This document shows positions 10,573 through 22,317 of a stretch of DNA of 64,000 nucleotides, in pieces. Every line of letters begins with the position of its first letter. The stretch's first letter is position 1. The DNA lies in assembly GCA_013368325.1 (NCBI GenBank), contig JAACJK010000227.1, positions 62,001-126,000 on the forward strand. Reading direction: 5' to 3'. The translations under genes were made by a program, and so were the position numbers. A model generated the notes under the pieces. That model had not been told where the DNA came from and searched no databases. It saw nothing but the letters and a program-made list of their open reading frames with translations. The DNA is from Ephemerocybe angulata. Its lineage: Eukaryota; Basidiomycota; Agaricomycetes; Agaricales; Psathyrellaceae.

Positions 10573-11626
10573 GGTGAGTAAATCCGTATTCGCTTCGTTA
10601 TCGCGTTCGTCCATCCTCCAATCATCCTTTCCTTCACCCATTCACGCTCTTCACGTCGTCTTCTCTCTAAATTCCCATCGACTTTCATTCGCTTGCTCTC
10701 AAGCTTCTCTCGAGATGTTTGAGATGTGTATTCGTTCTATCCTTTCGTTCGAAGGTTCTATTCATCTCGCTTTACGCACTTCCCGCCTCGTGCTTTGCTA
10801 TCACTCAATGCTCCGCACGCTCCGATCCCCTGCACACCGGGACCGGGAGGCTATCTACCGACTACGACAAGTACACTACGACTACCGGTAAGGGGACGAC
10901 GACGTGCGACTTACGACGGCGGCGATGGGCGAACAGGACGACGGCATGGAGGATGGATGGTGGACAGCCGAGGTATGTCCCACATGTTATATACCTCGTT
11001 ACGTTGCAGCTATTTGCTGCGAACGTGACTTGTGCCTTTATTGACGCTCGTTCAATGAACGAGCGGCGATACGACTCGTGAGCGGGCTGATGAGCTGGGC
11101 GCATCGGGAGCGAGTTCTGCAAATCCCATGTACGTACCTCCTCGCGTAGTCCCTCCCTCGTCTTTCTCTTTCTTCCCTACCTCCGTCGTCTCTATCTTGA
11201 GTTCTTGCGCGATGCACGATGTGCGTGTTGCGAGATCTCGAGACATGCTGGGGGCCGGGATGCTCGTGCGCATGAGGGACATGGAGCTGGTCCCCCATTG
11301 CAATAGACACCGTAATTAAGTTTCGACAGAATGTGCTCATTCTGTCAAACTAAATAGACTTCTTCCTCCCCGTTCCCCCGTCCTCTCCGCTCAGAATCTT
11401 TTTCCTCATGTAAGTAGTCAACTCCACATCATGATTTCAAATGGAATTCACATGCGTCCTCGTAAACTCGAGAGACAAAGCGTAGCTTTTGTGCACAACT
11501 AACTCACAGCAGATCAGATCCTGGTCAGCACAGTGAGATGAGCCTGATGCATCCGGGTTCGTCTTCAGATCTCCAGTCTAATCCCATCCTTCCGCCCAAC
11601 GTAGAACCCGTAGGAGAAATAGGACG
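10375..11626 (+). repeat. arm A of an inverted segmental duplication
   Basis: Two stretches, 10375-10434 (importin coding) and about 10966-11626, recur in inverted order at 24344-25073 with high identity. The match includes the palindrome GACAGAATG-tgct-CATTCTGTC at 11325-11346. About 530 bp of arm A (10435-10965) is missing from the other arm. Confidence 0.85.
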
Positions 11627-12714
11627 AACGAAGGAAGTCGTAGAAAAGTGGAATGTTCGAAGATACGACCGCGGGGGAGGGGTGTAAAGGGCGAAGACAC
11701 AGCGAAACAGGTCCGAAACATCAAGAACAAATGACGAACGGTAGATCGAGCGATGAATGAAGGCACGGGAACACGAGGCACGAACGATTGCGAAAGATAA
11801 AGGGTGAAGGTAGGATCGAGCGCACAACACACTATAGACTGAACGAACGAACGAACGAACGAACGCACGGACGAAGGCACGATCGACCCATCGTACCCCT
11901 CCCAACAGACGACCACCAACTCCTCACCCTTTACACAACATGGAACAAGCGGAAGACGTCCCACGACGCCGACGGCCAAGCCACATATTGCGATACAGGG
12001 CGCAGGACGGGCGGGTGTAGGTGGACGGGCTCGGTGGACACGCAAGGAGGAAGAAAGGAAGAAAGCTGGGGGGAATAAGCGAGGTGAGCGAGCGAACGGT
12101 TATCGTGGATGGCGGCGAATCCGAGAGGTCCCACGACTTCGAATGGCCGAACGCCCTGGTGAGGAGGCGCTCGTCGTCTGCCTGGCCGTGTGGGGGGAAG
12201 AGCGAGTAGAGGTCCCGTGGGGTGGGCGACTCGGTTGTGAATTTGGAGGTGTTGAGGGGCGAGGGGCGGCGGGGGTAGGGCCGGTTAGAGTTGTGAGCGA
12301 GTGGGTGGAGGAGGAGGGCGAGCCCACCGCCATTGCGTCGGGGCGACGATCGGTGTGGGGAAGAAAGGTGTGTGGGAAGGCGTTACCGTGTTCGATGCAT
12401 CATTTAAACGTTTGGTCCGCGGCCGTCGGGCTTGGCTTCCGCTGCCAAGCTGTCCAGACTCCAGGAAGACTGCTCTCGGCGTGCAGGCCGGTGGGCTGGT
12501 GAGCGGCTCGGAACGGCGTCGAGCAGAGGCAGCGAAGCTGCGCTGGGCCATTCAGATAGCGTCGAAGGCAAGGAGCAATGTCTATTCTCGTCGCGCTGGC
12601 GGTGACTACATCGGGATATGGCCATCTAATCTAATCTACTGGAAAGGACGACGAGGTGGTAGTGCAATCTGCCCTGCCACAACGCAGGGGCAGCGCCAGA
12701 GTGAGTCAAAATTG
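11627..12714. other. GAAC/CGAA-rich low-complexity region, no gene called
   Basis: A run of GAAC units lies at 11839-11866 and similar sequence covers about 11600-11900. It gives long open frames of FVRS repeats on the minus strand that I regard as by-products of the repeat. A minus-strand frame from 12551 (starting MAQRSFAASARRR) and a plus-strand frame from 12143 are Pro/Arg/Gly-rich, with no recognisable domain. Confidence 0.45.
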
Positions 12715-13179
12715 CTAGACCAGCGGCGGGTATTTGACGTTTGCTATGTTTGCTTGGGCCCAGGTGTGGAGACCACGACCACCTTTATTTTTTGAGCAGT
12801 GGTCTTTGACCTCCGGCTAAGCACAGATACGTGAATAAATTATACATCCGTTACCAAGATAATTCAATGTACGTACCCCGTGAGAGCTTACTAATCCACA
12901 CAGTGAACACTGATATTTGATCGCAGGGTCTTCCTTGCGGCGGTTAAGGCGCTCAGAGAGCTCGGCTATGAGCTCGCGCGTAGAGAGGCTGGACAAGGCA
13001 TCGGTGCGGGTGCTGAGCTCGTCGATATAATCGCGTGCTTCAAGCACATCCTAGGAAGCGGCGTTAGAGAAGAGCCTTTGAGAATTTGGGTTATTTCTGA
13101 AACCCACTTCGGAGTAAGCTTTAGAAATTAATGTGAGTGACGCAACAATAGAGAGAAGGTGGAGGATAGGGAAATGCAT
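12715..13179 (-). CDS. small secreted protein of the ARE-YID/STREL family with CxxC tail
   Basis: Exons on the minus strand are 13179-13108, 13050-12892 and 12816-12715, about 110 residues. Residues 1-22 are a signal peptide (ILHLLSIVASLTLISKA). After a phase-0 intron comes LEARDYIDELSTRTD, then LSTRELIAELSERLNRRK, with a dibasic RRK, then CSLC. The second intron follows CSLCGL. Exon 3 supplies EVKDHCSKN and a later GLH. This gives a C-x2-C ... H-C ... H set that could bind zinc. Intron positions match the tandem genes at 51.7-55.6 kb even though identity is modest. Likely secreted; function unknown. Confidence 0.7.
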
Positions 13180-13928
13180 CGGTGGTGCTGAAGACTGAAT
13201 GTAAGAGAGGAAAATTAAAGGTGAGAGCTTGGGATGCTATATCTTCGACTTTATGCGCCTGGTTATATACTCATTTGCAGTCCAAGCGGAGTTTATCTCC
13301 ATAGGCTAGTACTCTTCGGACCTGGGAATTTTCGTCAAATACGATTGAGGTTTATGCACTAACCCCGCTCGGCTTGCGTTACTCACATGTATCATAGTGA
13401 AGGCTAAGGGTCGGGATTCATATGCACCGTACGTATAGTTCGGGTTTCATGGTTTGAGGACGGGTACTACGATCATAGCTACTAGCTCCAGGGTAATTTT
13501 ATCACCAAGAACTGGGGCTAAAAGAAACCATTGTGCCAAAGTGGCACTAGTACTACTGGGGTAGAGGTACGCAAACCCCCTGAAGGAATCCTTTTCGCCG
13601 AGAGGGTAGGAGTAACTGGTAGCTGTCAACAGCAGTCGGTGCATGTGCCGATAGGCAATCATTGACATGCGATGGGATCGCCGTTCCCTGAGACACGTAA
13701 CACAGCACGCTGGTTGGTCGTGGGCTGGACAATGTGGGCTGAATGTCATATTTTTCGAGGGTGGGGACAGGCATAGGTACACACCCAATGAAAATCTGCG
13801 GTTCCGTTATGTAACTTGTGCATAGGCAGGCAGCAAGCAGGCAGATTCTGAAAGATGCACCCACGTCTGATGTGATGGCTAGCAACGCGCAATGTACAGA
13901 GTGCCGGTTGAGTATGTATAGGTTGGGA
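13180..13928. other. intergenic, nothing recognised
   Basis: This includes the promoter side of the minus-strand secreted protein gene. No repeat or gene is seen. GGTTGGGA at 13921-13928 is the left target duplication of the next element. Confidence 0.4.
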
Positions 13929-14744
13929 TAGTGTTGCCGTCGAACTGAACTTCAATTCAATGAACTGGCGATGGAAGACAGTTCGTTGACAGTTCAATTC
14001 GCGAACTGTCCAAACGATCACAGTTCGTGAACTCGGCGGGGTCGGCACTCAAAAAATCAGTGATGAGTTACTATATCGAGAGCATGGTCCGGGGCGCATT
14101 AAGGAGGGTAGCCTGGGTAGGTAGGTAGGTATAGGGACTTTCGAGTATGCTTCTCGTACCTTGAGTTCTTGTAGAGGCTATGTGGTATGCTAGTTGTACT
14201 TTAGAATGTAAATGGTCATAATACATCATACTACATGGTCTATTTGCTTGATAGAGGGTCTTCTCCTGCACTCCAACTGCACTCTTGGCTTATAGTTTTG
14301 CTCTTTCCTGTATTGGCACCGACTCAGCTAAACGTTTCTCAAAGAATAAAGTATCTAAGAAACTGAAGCAGACTCTATTAGATTGAGCACGATGACCTCA
14401 ACAAGATGGTCGCTCCTACGCTTTCACTAGCCTGGCCATGATCACTTAGCAGTTGCCGGTGAAGCTATTTCCGGCCACAGGTTCTGCCATTGTGTCTAGA
14501 GCAAGGTATATTATAAAAGTGTGAGCTAAACATGCTCACAATGAGCATAAAGACCTATATCTGAGATGTTCTCTGCCGTTTACCCTCCAGGATCACGCCT
14601 GGGGCTGGTGAACTCCCAACTACAGTTCGCGATGGCATCACGAACTACATCACAGTTCACCCATCACGAACTGGCCATGAACTGTCACTTTTTTCCAGTT
14701 CGCGAATTGAAGTTCACGAACAGTTCAGTTCGACGGCAACACTA
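13929..14744. mobile_element. 816 bp hAT-like non-autonomous element with 8 bp target duplication
   Basis: The ends are inverted: the left begins TAGTGTTGCCGTCGAACTGA and the right is its reverse complement. Identical 8 bp flanks, GGTTGGGA, lie at 13921-13928 and 14745-14752. An 8 bp duplication and ends of this type fit the hAT superfamily. Many GAACT/AGTTC boxes crowd both subterminal regions in both orientations (for example 13965-14030 and 14610-14720), as in transposase-binding arrays. No transposase is encoded. Confidence 0.9.
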
Positions 14745-17700
14745 GGTTGGGAACCTTGGCTCAGCCTCCGTGAAGGCCGATCTCGAGCCTAGTAGCTCCA
14801 GGGGAGACTCCGTGAAGGCCGACCCCGAGCCTGGTAGCTACAAGACGGAGGTATGGTGTACCGGACTGTCGGCATCAGAGAAATCCCGGGCATGGGGACT
14901 GGGGAGGACGGAATGGTACAGGCAGGCCGTGCCGATGGCCAGCATGACCGGATCAGACCAGAGGTGATCATAAAGGTGAGGCTCAGACAAGCGCTCGGCC
15001 ATTCTGCTCCCTTTCAGACCTGCGCACGGACACAAAGGGGCTCTGATGGCCTGCCCGGCCCTCCATGTTCGGCTCATGGCCTGGGTACTAACCATGACGG
15101 AAGAAGCAGGTGCTCATGAGCATAACTATAGCTTTGAGCTCTTCAGGACACTCACATCCATTCGCCGTATTACTCAACATATTTTTTTACCTTTCTCGAC
15201 ACGACATGGCAAGTTGAGTAGCCAAGTGCGATCCCAACCCCACCGCGCCCGGTTTCTTGCTCTCAGTCGGCATGTTCCCAATCAGGACCCAGTGTACCAG
15301 TGTAAAGCCGAAGCTTAAAAAAAAGCTCGGAGTATATTTTAGATTCAAAATGGTGTTTTGCATTAGTATATTGGGCGGTCAAGCCGCCGCGCCCATGGAG
15401 GCGCTCAGGTCGTCGAGGGTCAGTGCGCATGGGGCCGTCGGAGTCAGAATTCATTCGGCGTGTTCCGAGAAGTGACCGTGACGTCACGCGTTTAAATCCC
15501 GCCGCGTCTGGATCGCGTCAACCCTTGCGACTCTTTCTTCCTTTCCCCCACCACGCCCGCTCCAGTTCCCTCTACGATAATCCAGAACTCTTCCCCCCCA
15601 CATATGAAACCTATCTCAGACTGTCTCCGACGTCGACCAGGCGCCATGTGCCGTGTTGTGGGCATATCGCCTTGCCCACCCATGAGCTGGACCACGGCAG
15701 AGCTTACGGGCTCAAATGTGACTCTAGCCCTTATGTCGGACCTTGAGGAAGGCTAGAGGTTAATTTGGCCATTGGCAGGAACTATACAGCAGGTCGATTG
15801 TGGCTCATCTGCTGTGTTTTGGCGAGATCGCCCAGCTCAAGTGACTGCGCTGGAGATCGTATCGACCCACGGGCTGAGAGGTGATGTTCTCACCTATATT
15901 TCCGCTTGAGGGTGCCTAATAACTGTATTAGTCCTTGGCGGGGTGGCTTTTTCGACGTTACCGGGCGGGGTTGTCAAGCTGTGTTGAAAAGAGTTGCTCG
16001 TTCGGCCTGAAAAGTTCAAGTGCGTTACGATACTCTCAGTTCAACTTACCTCTGACATCCGCTTCTCTTATCATAGCGTCCTTCACCAGACTCGTATAGC
16101 TTGGGCAGTGGTCCTGGTGTGTTCCCTTTCAGCCTTTAATTGCACTGCTAATTCTCTTTTGGGTTAGCTGACATCGACAGGGCATGTCGCTTTGGTGACC
16201 TTGTTGTCGAGCGCTTTATCTCGCCCAGTGCGGATAAAGTCGATAGTGTCGCAGGCGCATTCCATCGCGAGGTATGTTTCAATCGCTTACTTTGCTCATT
16301 CACGCGTAGTTTTCGCCATCGTAACTCGTGTCTCCGATATTAGCGGTAGATTGAGTCAGATAGTACTGTAATTTCTGCACTTAATATATCAAAGCGTTTA
16401 GGCCAATAACAGTGTGAATACGACGATTGAGCAAGCTGAATGATATCGGGGCATTCTTTAGCTCAAGGTCAGTCCCATGGCCTGGCGCGAACACTATGTT
16501 CTGGGTTGATTTGCATGGCCTGCACGGACTTGGTGTCCGGGTGCAGACCTGGAAATCAGTGGGCAGACTTGCCCGACCATCATGGCTGGCGATGGGCGGC
16601 TATGTTCGTCCAGAACATCAAGGTCGTCGCAGGCTGTCTAGATGGCCTTGGAGCCGTTTTTTCTCTGATGACTCACGCTACGTTTCAGCGATGGCCGCTG
16701 TTCGCATCAATGCCCGGCAGACTCGGCCGCTTGTCGGGACCTCGGAAACCGCTCCCCATCGGAGCTCATCGCCGTCGCTTAGCATCCTACCCTCCTCGCA
16801 CTCCCTTAGATACTTCTTGTATACTCTTATCTACGGATCCCACCTAAAATCAGACCAGTATAAGCACTACCCCCTCATAGTATTGCTGAGATACTAGCAA
16901 TTGTTACGGTTTCCCAGCCCTCGCACTCCTTAGGCAGCGTCAGCAAGCTACGCCCGAGCCTTTTGTCAAAGCTCAAGGTATGTCCTCTATAGTGTGTCTC
17001 TGTATGCTCTTATACTCCTGAACAACGCTTTCGACCATAAGGCATGCAGAGCTGACAGGCGCCGGGGCTGGGCGCCTATTACAATATCTCGTTATCATCC
17101 GAGGTGCGTGTAAATTCAAAGGCAATACTCGAGTAATCGCATCTCATTGATATGCAGTAGCGTCAGAGGTTATCAATCTCTGCATCTTGCGTGATACATT
17201 TGGAGCGTTCAGGTGCAGCGCAGCCTGGTTGCCCGGACAATACTAAGGGCGGCGAAAGGCGCCTTTGGTACTGATACGGCGTAGACTCGGATGTAGAAAT
17301 TGCGCTAGAACTGATGTTAGCTCTGACCTCTCTAAGATTTATGAATTTTAGAAGTATATACCAGGTTAGTGAGATAATAGATACACACCACAAAGCTCGC
17401 GCAGAATGCGGTGATAAATTTGTGACCAATGCGACGTCGTGATACATCTCTCGGAAATACCATCTGAAATGTGCATGATCACTCACAATGCGCAGAGGGT
17501 ATTCATATAGTATCATAGGGATAATAAAAGATGCTAGTCTCAGGTCTCTCAATGGCATGTTATCTAGCCAGTATGTAGTGTCAACTGGCGGAAGGCATTG
17601 GGAAGGCACGCTCATTGAAGTGATGGAACTTGCCGATGTCGTACGTATTAGTGAGGCACAGATCGGTATACAGGATCCCACCAGTACCCTAGTACCCCCT

Positions 17701-18163
17701 CAGACTTCGTTATACGTTATTTTCTTACTTTACATCCTTTACACGCGCCGTCGAAACAACGAGAGCCCTCTCGAGGATGACCAATTAGTTCGGAAGGGGC
17801 ATGGTTACGGGGTCCCACCTCTGGATCACTGGCTGAGTTCGCCGATGATGCCGAACGTAGCGTGACTCCGGTACACCGTACGGAGGCCACCAAAGCTGTG
17901 GTGGGGGACCACGATATAGAACATCAATATTTCCTTGTGCATAGCGCCTTTACGGTGTGTCCCTTTACTACGGCAATCTGATTAGCACCCCAGAACAGCT
18001 TCTCTAAACCCATTTTGCAACGTCTTCACGGTTGGGTTACACATACGAATCATACGGTCAAACGTGACTGGTCTGCCAAAATCTATAAGACCACATCTAG
18101 CCATTCCTTCTCACATTTCAAACGTACACCCAATACCGCCTCAAGCCAACAACCTCTGAAGTA
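14745..18163. other. 3.4 kb without a recognised gene
   Basis: A direct repeat of 42 bp (two copies, 14766-14807 and 14808-14849, starting CTCCGTGAAGGCCGA) opens the stretch. From about 15480 to 17900 there are several frames with plausible GT-AG sites (for example 15604-15755, 16427-16897, 17488-17865). None resembles a family I know and none joins into a convincing gene. I see no terminal repeats or transposase. Confidence 0.4.
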
Positions 18164-18800
18164 ATGCGTGTCTCCATCCTTTCCATCGTCTCCCTCACTC
18201 TCGTACTTGCGAACTTCGTATCTGGTCATTCAGATGTACGTGAACCTCCTCTCTCCCCCGCTACCTATATACGACTTACAACTTGCTGTTCGCACCTATC
18301 ACCAGGACGCCCTTTGCGCCAGAGAATACGTTGACAACCTAAGCCTACGCAAAACCAACACTGATGTTCTGGCCGACATCTCCACCCGATACCTAATCAG
18401 CGAGCTCTCTGAGCGTTTGGAGCGCCGTAAGGGCGCTGTGGGCACTCCCCACACGTACCTGCAGTGACCAGTCTGCAAAAGAAAGTTCGTAGTCCAGGCC
18501 AACGTACGCCCTCTATTCTCTCTACCTTACGAGTCATCCATCGCACAATCTGACTTCATTTGTTATTTGTTGCAGTTTAACGAACACATTCTGGAGCACT
18601 CTGCGCACAGCAAGCAGCCCGTTGGCAAGGCCATGCAGTGCCCCCACTGCTCCAGCCGGTTCTTCGCCCTCAGCAACGTACGCCCTCTATTCTCTCTACA
18701 TTACGAGTCATCCATCGCACAATCTGACTTCATTTGTTATTTGTTGCAGCTTAACACCCACATTGCAAATGCGCACTCAAACAAGTTCCTGCACACTTGA
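18164..18800 (+). pseudogene. secreted two-finger C2H2 protein of the ARE-YID/STREL family, nonsense codon at a zinc Cys
   Basis: Exons are 18164-18235, 18306-18503, 18576-18677 and 18750-18800, all joining in phase 0. Residues 1-22 form a signal peptide. Exon 2 has CAREYVDNLSLRK, ISTRYLISELSERLERRKG with a dibasic site, and then TGA at 18465-18467. Beyond the TGA the frame stays open and encodes two textbook C2H2 fingers. Finger 1 reads x-PVC ... H-x3-H, with the TGA exactly where the first Cys belongs. Finger 2 is CPHC-x12-H-x4-H. A single C-to-A change from TGC would explain the stop. As written, the product ends before the fingers, so I call it a pseudogene, although the rest is pristine. 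Its introns 2 and 3 are almost identical (see findings). Confidence 0.8.
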
Positions 18801-19473
18801 AAAGTGGGAAGGTTTTGTCTATGTAGGGACTCGTCGAATGGTTTCAGCTTCCAGCATGCCCGTTCGAACGAATACCGAATACCAAACCAGCGAAGGCGAG
18901 AACGAAAGAAAGACCCACGGACCGAAACGAACCCGCACCATCCCCTCATGATCACCGACTCCCAAACCCAACGCCCGACCATACATACCTCCCAAGTAAA
19001 CCCCGACACCGAGATACATACCTCCAAGTGACCAACCACTCGACTAAATATCCCACACCTCGAGTCCCTCTAGTAAGCCCAACTCCCTCACATACCTTCC
19101 TTCACATCACGGCAAGTCACCCCTCACACCCCTCGCCCAGCCACACCACGAAGAAAGAATCAGAGTGGAGATGTATTATAAACTACGAACCGAATTAAGA
19201 TCTACGTGATAATCAAGTCGAACGAACGAATGTATGTATGTATGTATGTATGATGTATGTATGTATGCATCGAACGAGAACGAGAACGGGATAGGAATGT
19301 GCAGGAAGGATTACGACGAGCGCGAGGATGGTACTTTTACTCTAAAGGTCAAGGTCACGGTCAAGGGCACGGTCAAAGCGAGGGAGGGTACGGCGAAGCG
19401 ACGAAATGAACGAGCGAGCAAACATGCACCTATCCATTCATCATCCGCCCGATGATGACGACTCACTTCTCAC
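18801..19473. other. intergenic with ATGT microsatellite
   Basis: A (TATG)n tract lies at about 19229-19268. The rest is AC-rich sequence without a gene. The end of this stretch is the 3' flank of the HSP60 gene. Confidence 0.6.
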
Positions 19474-22317
19474 TTAAAACCCTCCCATCCCCATTCCACC
19501 CATTCCACCCATCCCCCCCATCCCCGGGCCCTTCGCTCCCTCCTCGTCAGGAGCCTCCACAACACACGCCTCACTCGTAGTCAACAAACTCGCAACACCC
19601 GCGGCGTCCACAAGCGCCGTCCTCACAACCTTCAACGGATCCACGATCCCCGCCGCCACCATATCCACATACTCTCCCTTACCCGCATCGTACCCCCAAT
19701 TAAACTTGCCCTCCACACCGTACTCCCCCAGTATCCGTCCAACGATGACACTGCTCTCCTCGCCGGCGTTCTTGTATATCGTGCGCGCAGGGTTGGTTAT
19801 GGCCCGCCGGATAATGGCGACGCCGAGCTCCTGGTCGAAGTTGGCGGTGGGGATGGGCGTAGCGTCGGGCGAGACGGGCGCACTCGCATTCCCCGCGCTC
19901 GTCGCAGGACTCGTAGTCGCAAGCTGCAAACTCGCCTTCAACAACGCCACACCTCCTCCAGGCAGAATACCCTCCTCGACCGCCGCGCGGGTAGCGTTAA
20001 GAGCATCATCATACCGGTCCTTCTTCTCCCCCACCTCGACTTCACTCGCGCCCCCGACCTTGATGACCGCCACACCCCCGCTGAGCTTCGCAAGGCGTTC
20101 TTGGAGCTTGGACCGATCGTAGTCGGAGGTCGTAGGGTCGGCGACGAGCGACCTAATCTGCTCGCACCGCGCCTGAATCGCATCCTTCTTGCCCTCCCCA
20201 TTCAGAATAATCGTATCATCCTTCGTAACCGTCACACTCCCCGTACTCCCCAACAACTCCACGCTCGCCTTCTCCAGCTTCACCTCCACCTCATCGCTAA
20301 ACACCTGCCCGCCCGTCAAAATCGCCAAATCGCCCAATATACTCTTCCTATTATCCCCAAAGCCCGGGGCCTTGACGGCGGCGACCTGCAGCTGCCCGCG
20401 CAGCTTGTTGAGGATGCATGCGGCGAGGGCCTCGCCGTCGACGTCCTCGGCGATGATGAGGAGGGGGCGGCGGGCCTGCGCGGCGGCTTCGAGGGCGGGG
20501 AGGATGTCTTGGAGGAGCGAGATCTTCTTTTCGGAGAGGAGGATGAGGGGCTTTTCGAATTCTACTTTTTGGGCTTTGACGTCCGTCACGAAGTACGGGG
20601 AGATGAAGCCGCTAAGGGGAGGAGTCAGTACGGCGAACATCAATCGAGTCAAAGGGTGGACCAAGGGAGGTGCGTATGCGAGAGAGCACGAGGTCGAACG
20701 AAGGACGAGGTGGGAAGGGGGAGCAATGACAAACTCGCACGACTTGAACGAACAAACATAGTCTCGAAACGCGGCCCAAGCCTCAAATTCAACCACATCC
20801 TTCCTCGCGCGAATCGAACCGAAAGAACGAACGACGACGAACACAGATCGAACGAACGAACAACGAACACAGAACGAACGACGGAGCGCGCGCAGCCTCG
20901 CATTCATCTCCTCCTCCTTAGCACGAAGAAACGACCTCCGCCGCCACGAAAGCACGAAGGTAGAGGGAGAGCGACGCACGAATCGAAGACGACAAGCAAA
21001 TAGAAAGAAAGAAGGGAAAAAGAAGGATCAACGAACGAACGAACGATGATACGCCTAACGCGATCGTGCGTCCCCATAAGGCGGAACGAATGAAGCAATA
21101 AAGGCTCATCCAACATAAAAGGGATGAGGGCAAGAAGGAGTGGGGAGGACGCGACAAGAACTCGTGTATCTCCAGCAGAAGGGCGAGCCACAAGCGAAAC
21201 AGAAATCCATACGGGATCGAAATGAACGAACATTTCGACGACCCGAGCCTCTAGGCCGACCGACTAATATCGGTCGGACACACGGGGAGCGAACGAAAAG
21301 AACGGGAGGAGAACGATCTCGAAACGGGGTATGAACTCGCCGAGTCCCGAATGGAAGGGCGCGATGGAGAAACCGAGGAGGCGAGAACGAATGCTGGGTC
21401 GAATGAAGAACGCTTTCTAGACCCGACTTTCCAGAGCCAAGGTGTAACCATGAAATGAAAGGGGCGAAGAAGGAAGGAATGAAGAGAGCGAAACTAACGA
21501 AACGAAGTGAGATACTCACCGGTCGAAGCGCATCCCCTCGGTAATCTCAATCTCATCCTCAATCGTCCGTCCCTCCTTCACCGTAATAACACCCTCCTTC
21601 CCGACCTTCTCCATCGCCTGCGCAATCAAATTCCCCACATGCGTGTCCCCATTCGCACTAATCGTCGCGACCTGCGCGATCTCCGCCGTCGTCGTGACCG
21701 TCCTTGCGTGCGTGCTGAGGAATTCGACTACTCTGTCGACGGCGGCCTGCGAGCCGCGGCGCAGGTCCATGGGGTTGCAGCCGGCGGCGACGTTCTTGAC
21801 GCCCTCGCTGTAGATGGCGCGGGCGAGGACGGTGGCGGTCGTGGTGCCGTCGCCGGCGACCTCGTTCGTCTTGGAGGCGACGTCCTGGATGAGGCGCGCG
21901 CCGAGGTTCTCGAACTTGTCTTTGAGGGTGATGCTCTTGGCGACTGTGACACCATCTACAAAAAACATACCGTCAGTCAGCGGGAGGGAAGGAGAATGGG
22001 GAGGACGACTTTGTACGTACCCTTGGTGATCTTGGGACCACCGAACGACTGCTCGATGATGACGTTGCGTCCTACAGGGACCGTCAGCACGCTAGAACAG
22101 TGAGAGAGGGGGAGAGAAGCGTACCCTTGGGCCCGAGGGTGACGGAGACGGCGTTGGCGAGGACGTCGACGCCCTTGAGGATGCTCGCCCTTCCGTCGTG
22201 CGCGAACTTGATGTCCTTGTGCGCCCCGCGCGTCAGCGCTGGCTGTGGCTGCTTTCGCGCGGCGCGCTCGGCGGCGCGGCGGAGGGAGCGCGAGGATTGG
22301 GTAGAGAGTCGGTGCAT
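19474..22317 (-). CDS. HSP60: mitochondrial chaperonin HSP60
   Basis: Minus-strand exons are 22317-22125, 22071-22021, 21955-21520 and 20611-19474; all joins are in frame and give 605 residues. The protein is the mitochondrial group I chaperonin. It forms a ring with HSP10 and folds imported matrix proteins using ATP. The start at 22317 gives an Arg-rich presequence ([20 protein letters not shown]) before [10 protein letters not shown]. Hallmarks are [31 protein letters not shown] (ATP site), [25 protein letters not shown] and the C-terminal [14 protein letters not shown]. It is somewhat longer than the usual 570-580 residues because of a Ser/Pro/Ala insert after [12 protein letters not shown]. 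Introns 1 and 2 are normal size (53 and 65 bp); intron 3 is 908 bp. Confidence 0.97.
20612..21519 (-). other. unusually long (908 bp) HSP60 intron rich in GAAC repeats
   Basis: The donor GTGAGT follows the codon start for RFDR, and the acceptor TTAG precedes GFISPYF, so the coding frame proves that the whole stretch is removed. It is about 14 times longer than the other introns. On the plus strand it is full of GAACGAAC and CGAACGA runs (20820-20880, 21030-21045) with a strong purine bias. No transposase or terminal repeats were found. Confidence 0.85.

Noticed and set aside
10572..11129. Continuation of the importin gene (GDDDVRLTTAAMGEQ and following)
   Set aside because: It can be spliced to a short acidic stretch, but this has no HEAT-repeat character and the next exon stops at once.
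11525..12045. Minus-strand frames with FVRSFVRSF repeats
   Set aside because: They are direct translations of the GAAC tetranucleotide repeat and have no start context, introns or family resemblance.
18465..18467. Selenocysteine at the TGA in the C2H2 gene
   Set aside because: Basidiomycetes are not known to have selenocysteine machinery, and no SECIS-like element is evident. A simple nonsense mutation is more likely.
20101..21003. Long plus-strand open frame (300 codons) opposite HSP60
   Set aside because: It is antisense to the HSP60 coding exon and runs on into its repeat-rich intron. Composition follows the complementary codons and no domain is visible.
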